Assembly: GCA_050084515.1 (NCBI GenBank)
Contig: CM114271.1
Coordinates: 33,294,001 to 33,358,000, forward strand
Length of the DNA stretch: 64,000 nt
Reading direction: 5' to 3'
DNA from: Blasia pusilla
Lineage: Eukaryota > Marchantiophyta > Marchantiopsida > Blasiales
The stretch's first letter is position 1, and each line of letters starts with the position of its first letter. The notes beneath the pieces were generated by a model. The model was not told the origin of the DNA, searched no databases, and was given only the letters and a program-made list of their open reading frames with translations. The translations under genes were made by a program, and so were the position numbers. Of this stretch, positions 1 to 12,076 are shown one piece after another.

Positions 1-544
1 TGACAGGGATGAAACGTTATCGTGTCGAGAGCCTTTCTTCGAGTAAGGGCAGGCCTTCTAGCTGCGGGAGACGCGGTCGATGCAAGATGAATTCTCTGAG
101 AAGATCTCCTTTTTCAATATAAAATTATTAAGTATACTCTCCATTTTCTCACGACAGGTATCACAAATGGAAGTGCCGAGGCGATCACTTCTTCGTAACA
201 TCGGATCCCGAAATTCCTAACTATAAAATCCCTATAAACTATTTAACGCTTGTATACGAGGAAGATAGCACAACTAGTATTAAACCCTACTTGAGCAGGC
301 CTATTGACGTCCATAGATCACCATATAAGGACATAAAAGTACAATCCCATGTCCTTCCATATGCGACGATAGGAAGGATCACCGGAGTTGAAGATTGAAT
401 GACCTGGTTCATGAACGCCTCCCCAAAGTGATAAACCAAATAGCGAGTGAACCAGTGCCTATCTACAAAGAGTATCTTGACATGGTATGGATTAAGGAAA
501 GGAAATTTGGGCACAACTCGTGCTCCACCCCTATCCATGCTTGA

Positions 545-806
545 CAGATATTCTCTACTCTCCTCAAGAATGGGTTTTGGCGGAGTTATTCTCCCAAGAG
601 GGGTAATCCACTCTCATTTGGGAAGTAACAAGCCAAAAAATTCACTATTTTAGTATGACTAAACTCCTCTAAGGTGACAAACCTCTCATCTCCACACACA
701 CACCACACTCTAGAAACCTCTCGAAGAATAGACCATGGTCAAGTTACTCTCCCAAGAGGGATGATCCACTCTCATTGGAAGAGCAAGCAATCCCAAAGTC
801 ATATAC
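545..806. repeat. Imperfect direct duplication (about 100 bp, 165 bp apart)
   Basis: The stretches near 545-643 and 708-806 share the order CTCAAGAAT/CTCGAAGAAT, then GTTA(T/C)TCTCCCAAGAGGG, then ATCCACTCTCATT. They look like two units of an old local duplication inside the putative LTR described next. No coding capacity is evident. Confidence 0.5.
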
Positions 807-1391
807 TCAAGAGTGACACGAAAGACTCAAGATGTAGAATAGAAGGTGATCAACCCTTGAAGGTCCCTCCTCTTTCTTTATATACTCACAAGGGATCCAC
901 AAGAGTACGAAATAGAGCTAATCTTATCTTGTGCCATATGGCTTCCTCTCAAGGCTTAGCCAATCACATTTTGACATAAGTAGATTTCCTCTTATCTCTT
1001 CCAAAATATCCTCTTTTATCCACTTGATATTTTCCAAATTACCCCAACTACCTTAGCCACCTACCAAGACTATTTTTGCTTTTCATTAAAGCAACTACTT
1101 TACTTTTATACAATCATCTTTTATTTATTACCTCTTTTTCCTAAAGTTGGGCCCGTAGAAAAGAGGCACCTTAAAGAGGCTTAAACATAAGAATTACCTT
1201 TTTCTAAGCCAATTTACTTAATACTAATAAAACTCTATCTAACACTTAATAAAGAAGGGGTTTACACACTGGTTGATTTTACTATACAACAATGTGTAGT
1301 CACTACTTGGTCTCGTGCACAAAATTCACACCACACAATGATAGAGCATATAATGATATTGCTAAGTTGGTAACACCATAATTTCCCAACA
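560..1391 (-). mobile_element. Putative decayed LTR (copia-like)
   Basis: Read on the minus strand, the segment starts TGTTGGGAAATTATGG at 1391. This is a form typical of plant Ty1/copia LTR ends. About 500 bp further in, it carries a good TATA box (TATATAAAG, complement of 876-884). No polypurine tract is visible outside 1391, no partner LTR lies in the window, and the 3' limit is unclear. This is a call on LTR-like architecture only. Confidence 0.35.
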
Positions 1392-3081
1392 CATTCAGTA
1401 GCCTAGATTCATTTCCCAAAGTTATTGTAGTGGTAAGTACTCAAGGCTCAAGTTTGATGAACATCATTACTTGCACCATAGCATCTTTATTTCTCACATT
1501 AGACTTGACCACGCATATCTCTTTGCTCACAAGTTATTGAAGCTCTCCAAATTCATGGCTAGATTGAATCTGATTGAGATTCCCAAATTAGGACATAGTT
1601 GTGTTAAGTCTCATTGAATATCACTAGGCACAAAGGATCTCTTAAGTGCAAAGGACCTCTTAGGTGATTTGTTGGTTCTTTCTTCAATTCATTGATAAAT
1701 CTACATAGCTAAGTCCCGTGGCCCTATGGGATCCCCATGGACAATATATATATTAATTCATTCATTCTCTCTTAAGCTCAAAAGGTTCCAAAGGATGTAA
1801 CAGCTGGTCACACCAGTATTGTTTGGTCAGCACTCACACTATGACAAACACTACTACTTGAGTACAGTCTCTCTCTTGCACAAAGGCGATTAGGGTTCTC
1901 TAGTTTGTCCTCACACATAACCTCAAGGTGCAAGATGGAGAAGAGTGATCAGGTTTTTGATAGCATGGATCTCCATATGTCCCTCCTCAAAGAGGTCATG
2001 ATTCATCCAGGCTCTAGTATGCTAAAACTTTCCTCACTAACTTCCTAAATTCTTGAAACAAGACCACATCTTCAATGCTATGGGATCATAGTGGAGTTGG
2101 TCATACTATTCCTAACTCTTTGAAACCTATTGAATATCCAATGACAACTTGAATTAAAGCTGAATATTGCTTTATCATTCAAGAATCCTTATGTCATCAG
2201 ATTCAAAAAATAACTATATACACAAGCCCAAAAACACATTTCGCAGATAGGTATTTTCTTTATGTTGGAGTGGATCACTTGAAAAATGGAACAAGTCAAC
2301 ATAAATGGGAATGGATGTAATGAGATACTCACATAACTGTGGGATGATTCCGTTTTCTTCTTGAGTACACATTTGCTAGCTTCCTGGTCAATCTCCAAGG
2401 TTCTTCTACTCATAAATAAAGAGATGGTAAGCTATTTAGTGAAGGCACTTCTCATCATCTTTTCGAGCCTTGCTATTTGCATGAAATATGGATTTGAGAC
2501 CCAAAAAATTCCCTAATTACTAGCAACACGACACTATTGTCTCAAGACAAGTCCCTAACTATTCTCTTAAGACAAGTCCCTAACTTATGCTGCCTGAAGG
2601 GATTAAATTGCATAATTTAATCCCCGTAGGATTGTGCTATAACTCTAATATCTGTCCTAGTCAACCTCAAGATTAAACAAATTGTTTTGTTTCTTGATTT
2701 TGGGAATCAAAATTGACAGTTGTACTCATCTCTGCTAGGCTTTTGTGCAATTGCCTATCCTCGATTCTTTTGGCCTTAACCTAGAGACCAAATGGATCCT
2801 CCATACGATCCATATTCATTTACTAGAGAGGGGAAACATTAGAGGGATATAGAGTGGAGAAATTATTGTTTCTTGGAAATTACTACCTCTTGGAAGGCCT
2901 CCTCAAGAGTGCATACTCATCTTCCTCTCCACGTGAACCAATAGCTCTCTTGGCCAAGAAATATTTTCTAAGGGTCGCACAAACACTATTCCACCATGGC
3001 CTTCATCCTCGGAGAGCCTAACGCGGGCTAAACACAACTTAGGAGTTCACTAAACTAACCAGTAAATCCTAACGCTCATCA
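1392..3081. other. No recognisable gene
   Basis: AT-leaning DNA with only short chance reading frames on either strand. I see no conserved protein motif, RNA gene or repeat boundary here. It is probably decayed repeat sequence. Confidence 0.4.
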
Positions 3082-3205
3082 CGCAGCAACCTCTGAGCGA
3101 CAACAACGAGAAGGTGCTAGCTCCATGCGCTTGCTTAACTGCATGCGGCAACCTCTAAGTGACAACAACAAGAAAGTGCTAGCTCTATCCGCTTGCTGAA
3201 CTGAA
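3082..3205. repeat. Tandem duplication of a 62-bp unit
   Basis: Two adjacent 62-bp units (3082-3143 and 3144-3205) share CAACCTCT(G/A)AG(C/T)GACAACAAC and the GTGCTAGCTC core. They differ by scattered substitutions, mostly transitions. This is a simple two-copy tandem duplication in the flank of element E1. Confidence 0.75.
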
Positions 3206-3483
3206 CGCGCGCTCCTTAATGCTTCACTTGCTTCCAAAACCAATGTGTCCTAAATGAATAGCATTCCCTGCCCCCTAAGCTATATTCATGCATATTGAAT
3301 CAAACTTCTCCTTCCCTCACTCTCTCCCCCCAACGTACGCACATTGCTCACCAAAGGCAGCCTACTTCATTACGGATATATCGTCCCTAACATGTACACG
3401 TCCCATCGTTGGCCAAGAGCCCCACATCAGCATTCCCTCCCATGCCCCATCATTCACCTCAGGAGCCAAGTGAGCACTCCAAT

Positions 3484-4524
3484 TTTCACGACCCTCATAA
3501 CCAAATGAACACCAAAAAGGCGCCAAGCAGAACATCAGAACTCAAGTAGACTCACGCTGCCATGATCGCACTTTGGAGAGGCTTTTCGAAGGTCTCTTGG
3601 AAAAGTCCAAGAGACGAAACGTGGAACAGAGTTGTGTGTTTCATGCATTAGTGGTCGCGACCAGGAAACCTAGACCAAACGCGAATCAAGATAAGTTGAG
3701 TTGAGACTTGAGATGAGTTGAGTCTTAGAAGGTTGGTTGCCAAAGAGATGAGAACCAGTTTTGGAACACGACTAGCGTTTGAGGAATTTGGTTGTGTTTA
3801 GGACCATCATTTTTATCTCCAAGATGCATTTGGGAAAAATATTAATGCGCTGGAAAGCTTATCTTGAGACTTCTAACACACCAAAGATCTCAGCAAACGC
3901 ATAAGTATAGGATGAGATATTGGCAAAAAATGACTCTGAGAGCAATCGGGTTGAGGGCCAATTTGAGGGGCCCAGCTATCTTTCCCTAAAGTTAGGGAGA
4001 CCCCAAAGATCCCCAGAAGTACTAGTAAGGGGGAGTTTCTACGAGGATTCTCGGAACACGAACCCCACTTTGAGCACCAAACGGCGTCTCAAGGACACGG
4101 GATGGAACGGGAGTTTGGCGTTGGAATTCGAAACCTTAACTTGATGCAAGGGAGTGAACTTTGTACGCCACTCTAGGATTCCAACCCTTGATTCATTTTT
4201 TTTGAGTCTCGGTTAGGGAATCATTGGATTTCCATTAGACAGTTAGAACCGCCAAGTGCAAAGCGCCGTTTGAGGTTCCTGAACCAACCAGAAAGTCTAT
4301 CCCAAGTCTTTCAAGACTTGCCTATGTTGGTAACCATGAAACTTGGAAAGTTGAGCTTAATGAGAGACCCAGATGATAACTTGGAGAGTTAGCCCATTGA
4401 TTGATCTAGACTCGACTAACTAGAGTGTGTGTTTGGATGCATATCAACGTTGAGAGCGTGTCTTACTGAACGCACGCTTCCGCAACAACAAAGATTAACA
4501 TTCAAGAAGAGTAGGCGCACGACA
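3484..4524 (+). mobile_element. 5' LTR of chromovirus E1
   Basis: A 1,041-bp LTR in sense orientation. It starts TTTCACGACCC (the family norm is TGTCGCGACCC, so the terminal TG is mutated) and ends GCGCACGACA at 4524. Homologous LTRs are 5753-6769, 12077-13108, 16808-17811 and 23217-24202. It is immediately preceded by CCAAT (3479-3483). The same five bases, in sense orientation, follow the inverted 3' LTR at 23212-23216. The partner LTR is therefore 23217-24202, although it now points the other way. Confidence 0.88.
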
Positions 4525-4526
4525 CC

Positions 4527-4538
4527 TGGTATCAGAGA
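4527..4538 (+). promoter_or_regulatory. Primer binding site (initiator tRNA-Met)
   Basis: TGGTATCAGAGA begins two bases after the LTR end. It matches the complement of the 3' end of plant initiator tRNA-Met, the usual minus-strand primer of plant gypsy elements. The two-base gap is standard. Confidence 0.9.
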
Positions 4539-4584
4539 AAATCCTCGGTGAGCGTGAACTTGGGGTTGTTTAAGTTCTGGATGT

Positions 4585-5244
4585 TTGAGAAGAGCTCAAG
4601 GAGGGAGACCTCGATGCTCGAGGAGGAACGCAAGAGACGAAATGCCATTCATGGGAATGGGGCGTGCTCGGAAAGTGAGCAAGTTTCTAATGGAACTCAA
4701 ACTTTACTTTGAAGCACAAAGGGTAGAGGAGCAGGACAAGGTGACTGTAGCAGTCATGTTTCTGAAGGATCCCGCTCTCCACTGGTGGATGGCTCATCGC
4801 AAAGAAGATTTTGGCCATGGAAGAACTTTGAGTTGGGGAGAGTTGAAGGTGCTGATTGGTAACTGATTCACTCCGAAATATCAAGAGTATTGCAATGGCA
4901 TGAAGTTTGTAAGGTTGCGGCAAAGCAGGTCCCTTAGCGCTTATGTGCAAGAGTTCAATGAACAAATGAGCTCACTTTCCACGGATAAGTTTACAAAGAA
5001 GGTGATCTTCTTAAGTGGACTCAAGCCGACCACCAAAAAGGCCCTCTTTCGTATGCCTCACATTCCATAGATGTGCGCGGAGCTTCTGAGGCTGGCGGGG
5101 CGGATAGGGGACAATGAAGTCCAAAACCAAAAATCCTTTGAGCCGAAAAGTTTTTCTAAGTTACCAAAAAACAAAGGGGCATCCAAGAGGGTTTGGAATG
5201 GGGGTGAGCACGACCATAGAGGGTCTCTTGCCCCAACAGCAAAA
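4585..5244 (+). pseudogene. gag: E1 gag (capsid region), interrupted
   Basis: The frame contains a retrotransposon gag core: a segment rich in FLMELKLYFEAQ-type helices, the ALHWW motif, then an FTPKYQEY-like region and a SLSAYVQEFN segment. In-frame stops occur at about 4863 and 5068, so it is not functional. Coding sequence stops at 5244, where E3 is inserted. It resumes at 19202 with the gag zinc knuckle, and G1 preserves the uninterrupted order. Gag would form the cytoplasmic virus-like particle that packages element RNA. Confidence 0.85.
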
Positions 5245-5752
5245 TGTCGTGCGCATACACATCGTTATACAACATACATCATTGTCATCGAATATACACA
5301 CAAACACGCACGATCCCATGCTAACTCATTGCATCCAAACAATGAGACAAGAAGTACTAAAATATCTCCAATTAAAGTAAGATCCAATCTCTCTCTACAC
5401 CATCTCACACCATAGCTCTCAAAGGTGTGCACTCTCTCTCATGTCAAACCAAACCCACTCTCCTAATGAGAGGCTTGGGTTACACTCACAAGGCAAGGGA
5501 CCATAGCTTTGCCACCTCATGCTAAGAGGTTCAACAAAGAGAGAATGAGCTCTCAAGCTCTCTCTCCTGGAGGTATACCCCTCCCCTCACCCAAGCTCTC
5601 TCCATGGTAACCTATTCTCCCAAGTCACCTCCTTGGCTCTTGACCCGATGTAGGACGTCAAGGGCCACTTACCAAAAATAGCAAATTGATCATATACTCA
5701 AAATGGTGCTTAAGGGAAAACCTGCTCTCTCAGGTTTCCCAGGGCCTCAGCA
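5245..5752 (-). repeat. E3 3' LTR, distal part
   Basis: This is the downstream part of the E3 3' LTR. Its upstream 92 bp lie at 13109-13200, on the other side of the G1 insertion. Sequence 5400-5747 matches the E3 5' LTR at 18711-19116, and the reverse complement matches the E5 LTR near 58590-58990. The LTR ends (sense) GTATGCGCACGACA at 5245. Full length without G1 is about 595 bp. Confidence 0.85.
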
Positions 5753-6769
5753 TGTCGTGCGCCTACTCTCCTTGAACGTTAATCTTGTTTGTTGCGGAAG
5801 CGTGCGTTCAGTAGGTCACGCTCTCAACGCTGATCTGCATCCAAACACGCACTTTGGTTAGTCGGGTCTTGGATCAATCAGCGGGATTACTTTCCGAGTT
5901 CTCATCTCGGACTCTCTCTTCAAGCTCAACCTTCCTAGTTTCGCGGTTTCCAACACGGGCAAGTCTCGAAAGACTTGGGACAGACTTTTCAGTCGGTTCA
6001 AGAACGAAACGGCGTTTCGCGCCTAGCGGTTCCAACTGTCCGATGAACATCCAATGAGTTCCTCACCAAGACTCGCACAAGTGAATCTCGGGTTGGAATC
6101 CAAGTGTGGCATACAAAGTCCACTCCCTTGGATCAGGTTTGGGTTTCGGGTTTCCGCGCCAAACTCCCGTTTCATCCGTGCCTCAAACGCCGTTTGGCGC
6201 CCAAAGTGGGGTTTCGTTTCCCGAGACATCTCAGAGAAGGTACTCCCCTTACTAGTACTTCTGGGGATCTCCGGGGCCCCTACATTTAGGAAAGACACCG
6301 GGCCCCTCAATTGGCCCTCAACCCGATTGCTCTCTGAATCGTTTTCGGCCAATATCTCAGCCTGTACTTATGCGTTTGCTGAGATCTTTGGTGCGTTGGA
6401 AGCGTCTCAAGATCAGCTTTCCAACGCGCCCTTAGTTGTCCCAAACGCATCTCGGAGCTCAACGTTATGGTCCTAAACACAGTCAGATTCTCCCAAACGC
6501 TAGTCATGTTCCAAATGGTTCTCACCTCTTTGGCAACCAACCTCCAAGACTCAACTCATCTCAAGTCTCGCTCGCGTTTGGTCTAGGTTTCCTGGTCGCG
6601 ACCACTAATGCATGAAACGCACAACTCGTTTCGCGTTTCGTCTCTTAGACTTTTCCAAGAGACTCTACCAAACGCCTCTCCAAAGCGCAAACCTCGCGGC
6701 GTGAGTTCCTTTGAGTTCGATGTTTCGCATGCGCGTATTTGGTGTTGTTTGGTTATGAGGGTCGCGACA
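5753..6769 (-). repeat. G1 3' LTR
   Basis: A 1,017-bp LTR with TGTCGCGACC...GCGCACGACA ends in sense. It is nearly identical to 12077-13108 but about 15 bp shorter because of scattered small deletions, mostly at CTG or in runs of C or G. Confidence 0.93.
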
Positions 6770-6786
6770 CTCACCCCTCCTTAGAA
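6770..6786 (-). promoter_or_regulatory. G1 polypurine tract
   Basis: On the minus strand TTCTAAGGAGGGGTGAG lies directly against the start of the 3' LTR. This is the expected position and composition of the plus-strand primer. The equivalent tract of E1 is at 24203-24219. Confidence 0.85.
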
Positions 6787-7459
6787 GGTTGATGTCCTCA
6801 TCAACGCAAACCTTATTGATGTTAAGTTCTGGGAAGCCGACCCCTTAACACAGAATCGCGTTCTGGTAGCTAACCCGCAATTCCTCTTTTGGCTTAAGTC
6901 TTAGGTTTGTCGTAAAGACTTAGACTTATTAGCTTCGCTTTCGATGAGCCTAGACTAGTTCGCCAAACTAATCTAACTATCAAAATAAGCTCACTAAGTC
7001 TGCAACCTAACACTTCACTCACTATTTGTAAACAACCGCCTGTCTACCTAGCCAACTCGTACTACTTTTGGGTCACCTGTATTCCACCTAGGCGCGTCAC
7101 TAAGTTCAGTCATGAAACATGAATGAGATCACCACAAACCCCAAGACAGACTCATCTCGCTTTCGCCGACATTAGGGCGAGCCCAAATGCTAGTACTTCA
7201 ACACTTGGTCCTGATCTAGATGCCTTATCTGAATACAAGCTCTCACCTCAAATACTCATTGTTTGGTCTCCTTGACTTACATCCTAAGCATATGAAGAAC
7301 TACTCATTGCCTTGCACAAACCAAACTCAAAATTACAATACAAGCATCGAATCTCCAAATCCATGTCTTCTTTATTGCAACAACTAAACCTTTCTAGTTA
7401 CAACGGGTTATCGGCCCAAGCTTTCCGGTCACAAGTTATGTCCATTGCTTCACCATGTA
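6787..7459 (-). other. G1 noncoding region between pol and the polypurine tract
   Basis: About 670 bp with no conserved frame. It is homologous to 24220-24900 in E1. It looks like the 3' untranslated part of the element. Confidence 0.7.
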
Positions 7460-9091
7460 CTAACGCACGTGCCTTTCTTGCATCCATCTGAAGTCACGCA
7501 ATGCTTCTTGCGCATGTTCTAGATCCGCCTCCGCAATCCAAGTCGCCTCTTTCACATGATAGCCTTTCCACTTGACCAAGTACTCGTACTTGGTGGCCCT
7601 ACGTCTGGAACGCAGAATAGTCTCAACCTCAAACTCTGGTTCCTCATTTCTGATGACCGGTTGTGGTCTCAACATCCTCCTTCGCTCCGGACGCACATTG
7701 TCTTGAAGATACTTCTTCAATAATGACACATGGAAAGTCGGGTGAATCTTGAACTCGATTGGCAGCTCCAACGTGTACACATCCTCAAACGGCTTTGCCT
7801 TGATCACATACTGTCCAAAGATACTTGGTGACAATTTATGAACAATTCTTTCGGAAGAGTGAGATTCTTAACACTCAACCACACTTGTTCCCCAACTTGG
7901 AAACTCACATGGCGCCGACTTTTGTTAGCATGCTTTACGTACCTTAGTTGAGCCTTGGCGAGACTTTCTCTCGCTCGCTCTTGTCGTTCGTGCATTTCCA
8001 CTAACAAACATTCCGCCGTTGCTTGACGAGTGTGTGTCGATGTATTGCCCTTCGAAAGAGCTAAGTCAAGAGGCCCTTCTGGTTCTCTTTGATACGCCAG
8101 AAGAAACGGAGATTCTCCGGTTGCAGAATGCTTAGTCTAGTTGTAACAATACTCAGCCATACTTAACCACTTGGCCCAATCTCTTTGGTCTGCACTCACG
8201 TAATTCCGTAAGTATTGGTTTACGATCGAGTTTACTTTTTCCGTTTGCCCATCCGTTTGAGGATGGAAGGCCGTACTAAAGCTGAGTTTGGTCCGGAACC
8301 TCCTGAATAGATGTTTCCAAAAGGCACTGGTAAACTTCGGATCCCGATCGGACACAATGCTCCTAGGCAATCCGTGCGCACGCCACCAACCATCCAGGAA
8401 TAGTCGGGAAGTCGCGAGGCGTCCGAGACTCTCTCGTCGGCACAAACCTCCCAACTTGCTAAACCGATCAACTATCACAAGTATAGCGTTGTATCCCTCG
8501 GATTCGGAAGACTCGTAATGAAATCCATGCTAATGCTTTGCAAGGGTCCCTCCGGATTGGCAAAGGATGAAGTAAACCTTGTTTCTTTGCATAAGACACG
8601 CGGGTTCGCCTGGCAGTCACGCATGTTTTCACATATTGAGCAACATCTTCCTTCATGTTGGGCCGGAAGAACCTCTTAGACAAAACAAAGAAGAGTGGAT
8701 TTCTCCCTTTGTGTCCCGCCAAAGGTCCATCATGACATTCCACAAACACCTTGGTCCGTAGCTTGCCTTGGCCTACATAGATCCTACTCTGCTTAAACCT
8801 TAGCAAGCCGTGTCTCAAACTCAGATTGGCCACCTTCTCGCCCCGCTTTAACTTCCCAAGGTACTCCCTCGCTTGCTCATCCTTCATGTATCCTTCACGA
8901 ATCCTTCTTTCCGGTCTGTTTCATTAGGGAACATTGCTCTCAACACTTGTGTCGTCGATGGCATGTGTTCATCCCTGCGACTTAACGCATCTGGAATGAC
9001 ATTGTCTTTCCCCGGCTTGTGGATTAGCTCCACATTCATCAACGCCAAGGTATCATGCCACCGAAGTTGTTTTGGCGTCACGCGATCCTAG
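7460..9091 (-). pseudogene. pol (INT): G1 integrase with C-terminal chromodomain
   Basis: The integrase is spread over several frames. The N-terminal zinc-binding region and linker lie at about 8887-8468 (CHDGPLAGHKG, then PNMKEDVAQYVKTC). The catalytic core lies at about 8540-8137 (an MDFITSLLES-type segment in E1, DRDPKF, then QTDGQTEKVN with the catalytic Glu). The C terminus at 7834-7460 ends in a chromodomain: EVETIL, YLVKWKGY and ATW(I/E) with the aromatic cage pattern. Chromodomains guide chromoviruses to methylated-histone chromatin. Several one-base frameshifts relative to the E1 copy make it a pseudogene as read. Confidence 0.88.
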
Positions 9092-10341
9092 GTCTCAAAA
9101 TACTTGAGCGATATGTTATCGGTGAATACTCGAGTCTGTGAAGTCCCAAATAGTGACGCCACTTCCTCAAGCAATGAACCACCCACAAACAACTCTTTCT
9201 CATGAGTAGGCCATCTCCTTTCGGTGTCGGTCAACTTCTTGCTTTCGTATGCTCTGGTCTCCTTTTGCACCAACATTCTGCAATCGCGAAATCACTAGCA
9301 TCCGTGTGCACCTCGAACGGTTGTTCAAACTCCGGAAGTTTGAACTGTTTCTGAGAGGATCTCTTTGACTCGATTGAACGCTTTATCCACTTCCTCGGTC
9401 CATGTAGTATTGGCAAACTTTGCGGTCCAATCCGTGAGAGGTTTCACTATGCCCGAAAAATTCTTCACGTATGTCCGTAAATCGACGACTCCGATGAACC
9501 TTCGCATCCCTTCACCGTGGAAGGCGGTTCCCATTCGCAATCGCGCTCACCTTTTCCATGTCTGGACTCACTCCATCCGCATCGACCACATGTCCCAAGA
9601 ACTTGATCTTCGTCAAACCGAACTCACTCTTATCCGCATTCGATATCTGACTTGTTCGCCTAAGTTTCTCAAACACCGTCTTCAAATGTCGGCGTGCTCC
9701 TCTAGTGTTTTCGAATAGATGAGTATGTCATCTATATAGATGATCACAAACTCATCCGTCTCCTTGTGAAAGATGGAGTTCATCAAAGTGGTAAACGTCG
9801 AGGCGCATTACAAAGACCGAAGGCATTACTACAAACTCGAACGAACCGTATCTCGTCCTCTGAGCGGTCTTCTCTACATCCGCCGGCAATCCGAATCGAT
9901 AATATCCTGATTTCAGGTCAATCCGCTGAAATACTTGGCACCTGAAAATCGATCAAAGAGGTCATCCATCCTCGGTAGAGGATAGTTATTCCTTATCGTC
10001 ACTTTATTCAGCGCCCGATAATCAACACAGAGTCTCAACTTCCCATCCTTCTTCTTGACAAAGAGGACGGGCGCCCCATAAGGTGACTTGCTCGTTCGGA
10101 TGTAACCCCTCTCTAGGAGTTCACCCAACTGTTTCTTCAACTCAGCAAGTTTCTCTTGATTCAACCTATATGGTGCCTTTGAAGGTGGTTGAGATCCTGG
10201 TATCACCTCAATCTTATGATCAACCGCTCTATGTGGTGGCAACTCAGTCGGAAGCTCCTTAGTCAACACATCTTCAAATTCTTTCACAACTCTCTTGAGT
10301 GTTTCAAGGATCTCCTTGAAGCTGAGTTCTGATCTCTGCAT
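9092..10341 (-). pseudogene. pol (RT-RH): G1 reverse transcriptase and RNase H
   Basis: The RT N terminus is readable at 10341-9913 ([59 protein letters not shown]). The catalytic YIDD region follows near 9720-9750, where the + strand reads ATCTATATAGATGATC. RNase H begins near 9416-9231 (PFEVHTDASDFAI). Frames change at several points by single bases, and E1 keeps an uninterrupted reading over many of them. The enzyme would copy element RNA into DNA inside the particle. Confidence 0.88.
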
Positions 10342-10451
10342 CTTGCGCTTGCATCATCCTCTACTCGTCTCATCAAGCAAAGGAATCCTTCCTCTAACTC
10401 GCCAAACTCGTCCTCGTGATGGCGTTCACCAACTCCGTCTTTCTAGGCACC

Positions 10452-10814
10452 TCACGAACCAATCGACATCCGTCCGTTTGCCGTAACCAAGACGCTTAAC
10501 CTCAAAGGTCTCCGCCTCAGTTCCACCTCATACGCATCCAAGAACGTGTTCCCCAAGACTCGTCGATACCGTCCATCTAAATCTGTAAAATTCTCCTTCA
10601 ACTCAAATACTCGCATCTCACAACTAGCCCTAAAACCAGATCGATGTCGGTGGGATTTTCCTCCCGCGAATCCTACCCTAATGGGTTCATCCGCTTTGGT
10701 GGTTGGCAATCCCAACGTTTTACGATTCTCGGACTCAAGAATGAGTGCGAAGCACTTTGTATCAACGAGCAACATCACATCGCGATTAGCGATCTTGGAT
10801 CCTAGGTAAACCAA
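10452..10814 (-). pseudogene. pol (PR): G1 aspartic protease region
   Basis: The frame holds a retropepsin-like fold: YLGSKIANRDVMLLVDT (the catalytic Asp-Thr is followed by a disrupted Gly-Ala), then MRVFELKENF and VLGNTFLDAYEVELR. E1 has VDIGVSHSFL at the same place. The protease would cut the Gag-Pol polyprotein. The damage just after VDT is a local frame change. Confidence 0.8.
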
Positions 10815-10829
10815 ATTGGGCGTTCTCTT

Positions 10830-12010
10830 GGTGACTCAGAGATGTATCTAGATCTCCCTCCGATAAATGCTTAGCGGCAAACGCAATCATACTCGGTTTA
10901 CTAACCTTGGGCCTCACACATTCCTTAGCCATATGCCCGGGTTCGCCACAATTATAACAAATCACTTTGGCATTCGTTGACTTCGTAAACGGCGGCCTCT
11001 TCGGCCAGCGTTGAGTTCCACTCGTTTTTGGCTGAGGAGAGACCCTCCGTGGTCGCGCTCACCCCCATTCCAAACCCTCTTGGATGTCCCTTTATTCTTC
11101 AGAACTTAGAAAAACTTTTTGTCTCAAAGGGTTTCGGGTGTTGGACCTCATCGTCCCCAATCCGCTCGGCTAGTCTCAAGAGGTCCGCGCACGTCTCTGG
11201 GATGTGAGGCATACGAAAGAGAGCCTTCTCGGCACTCGGTTTGAGCCCACTTAGGAAGATCACCTTTTAGTATGTTCGTCGTGGAAAGTGCACTCATGAG
11301 CGCACTAAACTCTCACATAAGCACCAAGTGATCCACTGGCGCAACCTCACCACCTCCATGCCATCGTGGTACTCCTGATATTCCGAGTGAATCGGTTCCC
11401 AATCAACTCCTTGAAATCTTCCCAACTCAACGTTTTCCCACGACCTAGATGTTCTTTCCGGTGAGCCGTCCACCAATGGAGAGCGTGATCCTTGAAACGT
11501 GACCGCTCTGATCACCTTGTCTTGTTCATCTCGCTTTTGCGCTTGAAATAGAGTTCGAGTTCCATTAGAAACTCGCTCACTTTCGAGAACGCCCCATTCT
11601 TGTGAATGGCGTTGGCAAATTAGTCTTACAAAGCTTCTTGCCGAGCTAGAGGCTCCATTTGACTTGAATTCGAGATCACCTTACTGTTCAGCCATCTGGT
11701 CCGCCATCACCTTCATCAATCCCATCATTTGGGTATAAAAGGCCGGATCGTTTAAGTTTGGACCCGAAGGTCCCGCGGAAAGATTTTCGGTTGGAACATC
11801 CTCATGTATGCGGGACTCGCACGGGAGTCGCAAATTCCACCTCCGCTCTCGGTCCGTCATTGATTCGTCTCTTGGCTTCTTTGCTTTGACTCGCGGTTTC
11901 TCGGTTCTTCGTCCTTGGTCGCCATTTGTAAAGTCGTCGCCTTTTCTCAGATCTCCTCCTCGCCTCTTGCGTTCCTCCTCGGCGTCGCGGTCTTCCGGCT
12001 ACCTTGAGTT
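10830..12010 (-). pseudogene. gag: G1 gag with zinc knuckle
   Basis: This is the minus-strand gag region between the PBS and the protease. It includes an 11515-11294 segment matching E1 gag out of frame (EYQEYHDGMEVVRLRQ) and a zinc knuckle around 10915-10960 reading CYNCGEPGHMAKEC, the canonical C-x2-C-x4-H-x4-C. A basic N-terminal stretch lies at 12017-11802. Frameshifts break the gene at least four times. Homology to E1 gag (4585-5244 plus 19202-19320) supports the limits. Confidence 0.8.
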
Positions 12011-12062
12011 CTCCCAAACGCCCAGATCTTCAACGACCCCAAGTTCACGCTCATCAAGGAAT

Positions 12063-12074
12063 TGCTCGATACCA
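12063..12074 (-). promoter_or_regulatory. G1 primer binding site
   Basis: The minus strand reads TGGTATCGAGCA two bases after the 5' LTR. It is the initiator tRNA-Met site with one base missing compared with E1 (TGGTATCAGAG). Confidence 0.85.
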
Positions 12075-12076
12075 CG